Origin: Metridium senile
Lineage: Eukaryota; Cnidaria; Anthozoa; Actiniaria; Metridiidae
Assembly (NCBI GenBank): GCA_949775045.1
Contig: OX459096.1
Span: forward strand, 47,979,790-48,043,789
Reading direction: 5' to 3'
Length of the DNA: 64,000 bases
In this document: positions 10,880-64,000 of the stretch, piece by piece
How the letters are laid out: every line of letters begins with the position of its first letter
Numbering within the stretch: position 1 is the stretch's first letter
Notes under the pieces: model-generated
Databases searched by the model: none
What the model saw: the letters and a program-made list of their open reading frames with translations, nothing else
Told to the model about the DNA's origin: nothing
Translations under genes and position numbers: made by a program

Positions 10880-11902
10880 ATGCTTTGCAAAGCCTTCTTG
10901 ACATGTTTGGACAAGCAAGGGCACTAGAACAACGGGGAGCAGGGTCTCCTTCGCGTTTCTGTTAACTTGTAATCTCCGTGTAGTTATAGTTATCAACTGT
11001 CATTTATTACTTTGCTTTGGTATACGATTGACCTTTCGTAACATGTGTAGCTCCTCAGGAAGAAAGTATTTATTTCGTTTTTCTTGTTTTTATTTATCTC
11101 GTGATATTTAATAGTCTATCTGGTATTACGAAGAATATTCTGGATGTAACGCAGGCTATCAGTTGATAGTCATAGTACTTTTTATCAGAGGTATTTAAAA
11201 CTTACCGCAATTTTGTTCGTGAAAAGCTCACAAATTAGTAGTCATGAAGTCAACTGAGTGCGCGCTATGAAACCGCTGTACATGAAATACAGCGGAACCT
11301 CGTTAATCCGGCCACCGAAGAGACATCGACAAGTGGCCGTATTAACGGTTTTTTTTTTCGAATAACACAGGGAGCCCGCGTTTGCACTTAATTCAAAAAA
11401 GGTTATCGAAGTGAAAGGCAATTTGGGACAAAGTAAATAAAGTGATTCATTTTTGTCAAGAATCTAACAGACACCTAGCTAGTAGATAAATTGATTAATC
11501 AATTTTTATGGCGAAAATTAATAAACACAATTATTATTTTAGCATTTTTACAGTGAAACTCTTTCATCTTGCTTTTTATAATGACCACAATAGAACTAAT
11601 TGTGAATCGAAAGTCTTAAATGCTACACGACTCAGAGCGTCGATTTGCATTATTCAATTCCCGCTCAGGTTCCCGCTACTCGATCTGTTCTCGTGAGTGC
11701 CCCACTCCCCCACTGAAGGTCACGAAGCGAGCGCGAATAATTTCCGAGTTTCAAGTCACGTGATAACCAGTGACCCATTTCGGCCTCGACAACAAATCAA
11801 GAAGCGATCGGAATGGCGGTTGATCTTGCATTGAGAATAAACTCGTTGATCTTGACTCATAGCTGCGATTTGTAATAATCCAGCGACATTGTGTCTTGAG
11901 TT
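10880..11902. promoter_or_regulatory. Head-to-head upstream region of the acyltransferase and AKAP9-like genes
   Basis: About 1.0 kb separates the two divergent coding starts, so both promoters must lie here unless distal 5' exons exist. Sequence near 11690-11860 is less AT-rich and probably holds the 5' UTR of the plus-strand gene. No TATA box could be assigned with confidence. A transposon-end fragment lies at 11288-11350. Confidence 0.35.
11288..11350. mobile_element. Fragment resembling a pogo/Tigger (mariner-like) terminus
   Basis: CAGCGGAACCTCGTTAATCC followed by GGCCACC and AGTGGCCGTATTAACGG resembles the CAG..ACCTCG..TAATCCGG terminal repeat of pogo-type elements. Only one end is visible. 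Confidence 0.35.
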
Positions 11903-62300
<50,398 letters not shown>

Positions 62301-63340
62301 AGACAGAAAACCACCTCGCTGTAAATTATTGTAGAAAACAAATATACATTTTATAAAGTACATTTATTTAAAGTTATTAGATACATAAAAAATGTACATT
62401 TTGCAATAATAAGAAAGTTTGACGTCATAGTGCATATATTCTCAATTAGTGCTATTTTTGGATATCTTTGCTATGGATCTAGTCCAAGTTACATGGCAGT
62501 TTTTTTACGACATCCTTTTTGTAATTTAGACCACTGTATCATGAAATAACTTTCGTAACATAATTTCAAGGAATATGCAAAGCGCATCAAAAATCTCACA
62601 TTTTCTACATTCATTTTATTTTGGCTCCATCGTCGGATCGCTTTACTAGTCCCGCTCGGTTAAATTAAGACAGGAAGCCCAGCACAAGTAAAGAGCATTT
62701 AGACGGCTTATGTTCTTTTGAACTAAAATTTATTGGTTTGTTTTGGTAACCACGTATTGTAGCATGTTTTTATAATTTTTCTGTATAAAATTTCAAAATA
62801 ATATTAAAAACTATGATTTACAAAGATTAATATATATAGAAAAGTTGATTTTCGTTATGTACAGAAATATTATTATTATTAATATTATTATTAAGTTAAT
62901 ATGTGTGAAAACAAAATAGAAATAAATATCAAGTTTGTTATAAAGCGTTATAATTTGTTCTACTGCAATCACTTTAGAACAGTGCAATATTTCATGAGTT
63001 TAATATTGTTCCCTTTTACCAGAAAATATGCGTGTTCATTGACCAAAAATTGCTGTCACCTTTAAGAGAAGGCTGTGTTGCCGTATTTCGATCAGACTTT
63101 GCAAAGTTATAAAGAAATGGGAAACCGGCGTTGCTTCATGGCTTTAGTATTAATAGTAACTAGCGGTTCTTATCAGAAGTGAAGTGCTGCACTTAAAGTA
63201 AGCTATTGTCGACATTCATGCGCTTCAAAGCATTTTCGTATTGTTAAGACTGTGAAACAATAGAAATACGCTTCAAAACTCATTACTTTTGACGGTGCCT
63301 AAACTTTTGTATTCTTTGTAGAGTTTCAGGTTGTAGCTTA
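62301..63340. other. 3' UTR of the AKAP9-like gene and spacer
   Basis: AT-rich with no coding feature. AATAAA at 62921-62926 is a candidate polyadenylation signal. Nothing else is recognised up to the Helitron-like remnant. Confidence 0.4.
62921..62926 (+). terminator. Candidate polyadenylation signal of the AKAP9-like gene
   Basis: AATAAA about 620 bases after the stop codon of exon 41. No other canonical hexamer was noticed closer to the stop. Confidence 0.35.
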
Positions 63341-63344
63341 TGGT

Positions 63345-64000
63345 TCAATGAAAAGTTGTTATTATTGAAGTTGTTTTTGTTAAAAACGTGAGTTTATTTT
63401 CCAATCTAGTTTGTTTTTGAAAATGAGTTTCTTCGATGATTCTTTTCTTAAAGTAGGCTTTTTGTGCATCTAAACTATTTTGCGATTGAGTTTCGGTTTG
63501 TTCAGATGTTTTTTTCTTGAAGTATGCTTTTTGTGCATCTAATCTTTTTTGCCTTTCAATTGCAGTTTGTGTTAATTTGCTATTTTTTTGATATGTTCTC
63601 ATCTTTTCTAGCCTGGTTTCTCTATGATGTGGCGTTTCTTCTGGGAGTTTTCTTTTTTTTGTTTTTTCAATATTTTTTTCCTCTTTACATTCAGAAAATT
63701 CAACAACTTTTCTCGTACACAAATTTTTATTGTTAGTCGACATTAGTTGGTGATTTACTAGTGTTACTAACAAATTGAACAGGCATAATTTCAAAGAATT
63801 CACTACTTAATTCAATGGAAAGTGAACGTAAATATTGTTCTAATGTAGTTAGATCACAGCATTTCATAACAACAGCAGTGCCATTATCATCAAGCATACC
63901 ATAATCGTTACGTGCATGAGAATCAAAAACATGAATAACATTGTCAGTATGTTTAATCAATGCCATCGTATAACCATCTAGTATCATAAATGCATAATTA
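63345..64000 (-). pseudogene. Helitron-like element protein fragment, frameshifted, runs off the edge
   Basis: Two overlapping minus-strand frames, 63987-63733 and 63803-63345. The first reads LDGYTMALIKHTDNVIHVFD, then SHARNDYGMLDDNGTAVVMK, then LEQYLRSLSIEL. I recall this from the N-terminal part of Helitron helicase polyproteins, or the protease-like segment beside them. The second has the repeated RLDAQKAYFKK / ETRLEKMRTYQKN basic linker typical of the same proteins. The frames are offset by one base near 63735, so the copy is broken or spliced there. The upstream part lies beyond 64000. Confidence 0.55.

Overview
The window is nuclear DNA of an invertebrate animal. Genes are split by GT-AG introns, introns are AT-rich and full of tandem repeats, and short inverted-repeat transposons are dense. 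Several repeats look like families common in anthozoan cnidarians (coral or anemone): a foldback around an AGACTGCGAGCAGTC motif, a CAGACT..GTACCCAG MITE, a stem-loop with GTTTCCCGAG words, and a Penelope-like 3' end reading CLLHEMLYIRELKP. Anthozoan origin is therefore an inference from recalled repeats and domain composition. No species is claimed.

Layout, left to right. (1) 607-1988, plus strand: the last three coding exons of POLR1B/RPA2, second-largest subunit of RNA polymerase I; the rest of the gene lies left of the window. (2) 2165-4747: a long foldback transposon flanked by TTAA. (3) 5219 to about 10790, minus strand: a complete four-exon gene of the DGAT2/MOGAT acyltransferase family, with a tRNA-derived SINE and other repeats in its introns. 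(4) About 10.9-11.9 kb: the shared upstream region of two head-to-head genes. (5) 11903-62300, plus strand: one giant gene for an AKAP9/pericentrin-type centrosomal coiled-coil scaffold. I could join 41 coding exons with matching phases into an open frame of 16,923 nt (5,640 residues). It opens with an AKAP9-like basic N-terminus and closes with a PACT centrosome-targeting domain. (6) 62301-63340: 3' UTR and spacer. (7) 63345-64000, minus strand: a decayed piece of a Helitron-like element running off the right edge.

The three host genes have unrelated housekeeping jobs: rRNA transcription, neutral-lipid synthesis, and centrosome/Golgi microtubule organisation. Nothing in the sequence says they work together. 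The unusual content is in the introns of the giant gene. They hold four classes of nested or foldback DNA transposon, an inverted Penelope-like fragment, and more than a dozen tandem arrays, many ending within tens of bases of a splice acceptor. Three arrays (43-bp, 35-bp and 93-bp units) are stop-free in the reading frame of the exon that follows them.

Limits: exon joins come from reading frames and splice consensus by eye. Phase-neutral microexons, alternative exons and UTR exons could be missed. Family names rest on remembered motifs, not on database searches.
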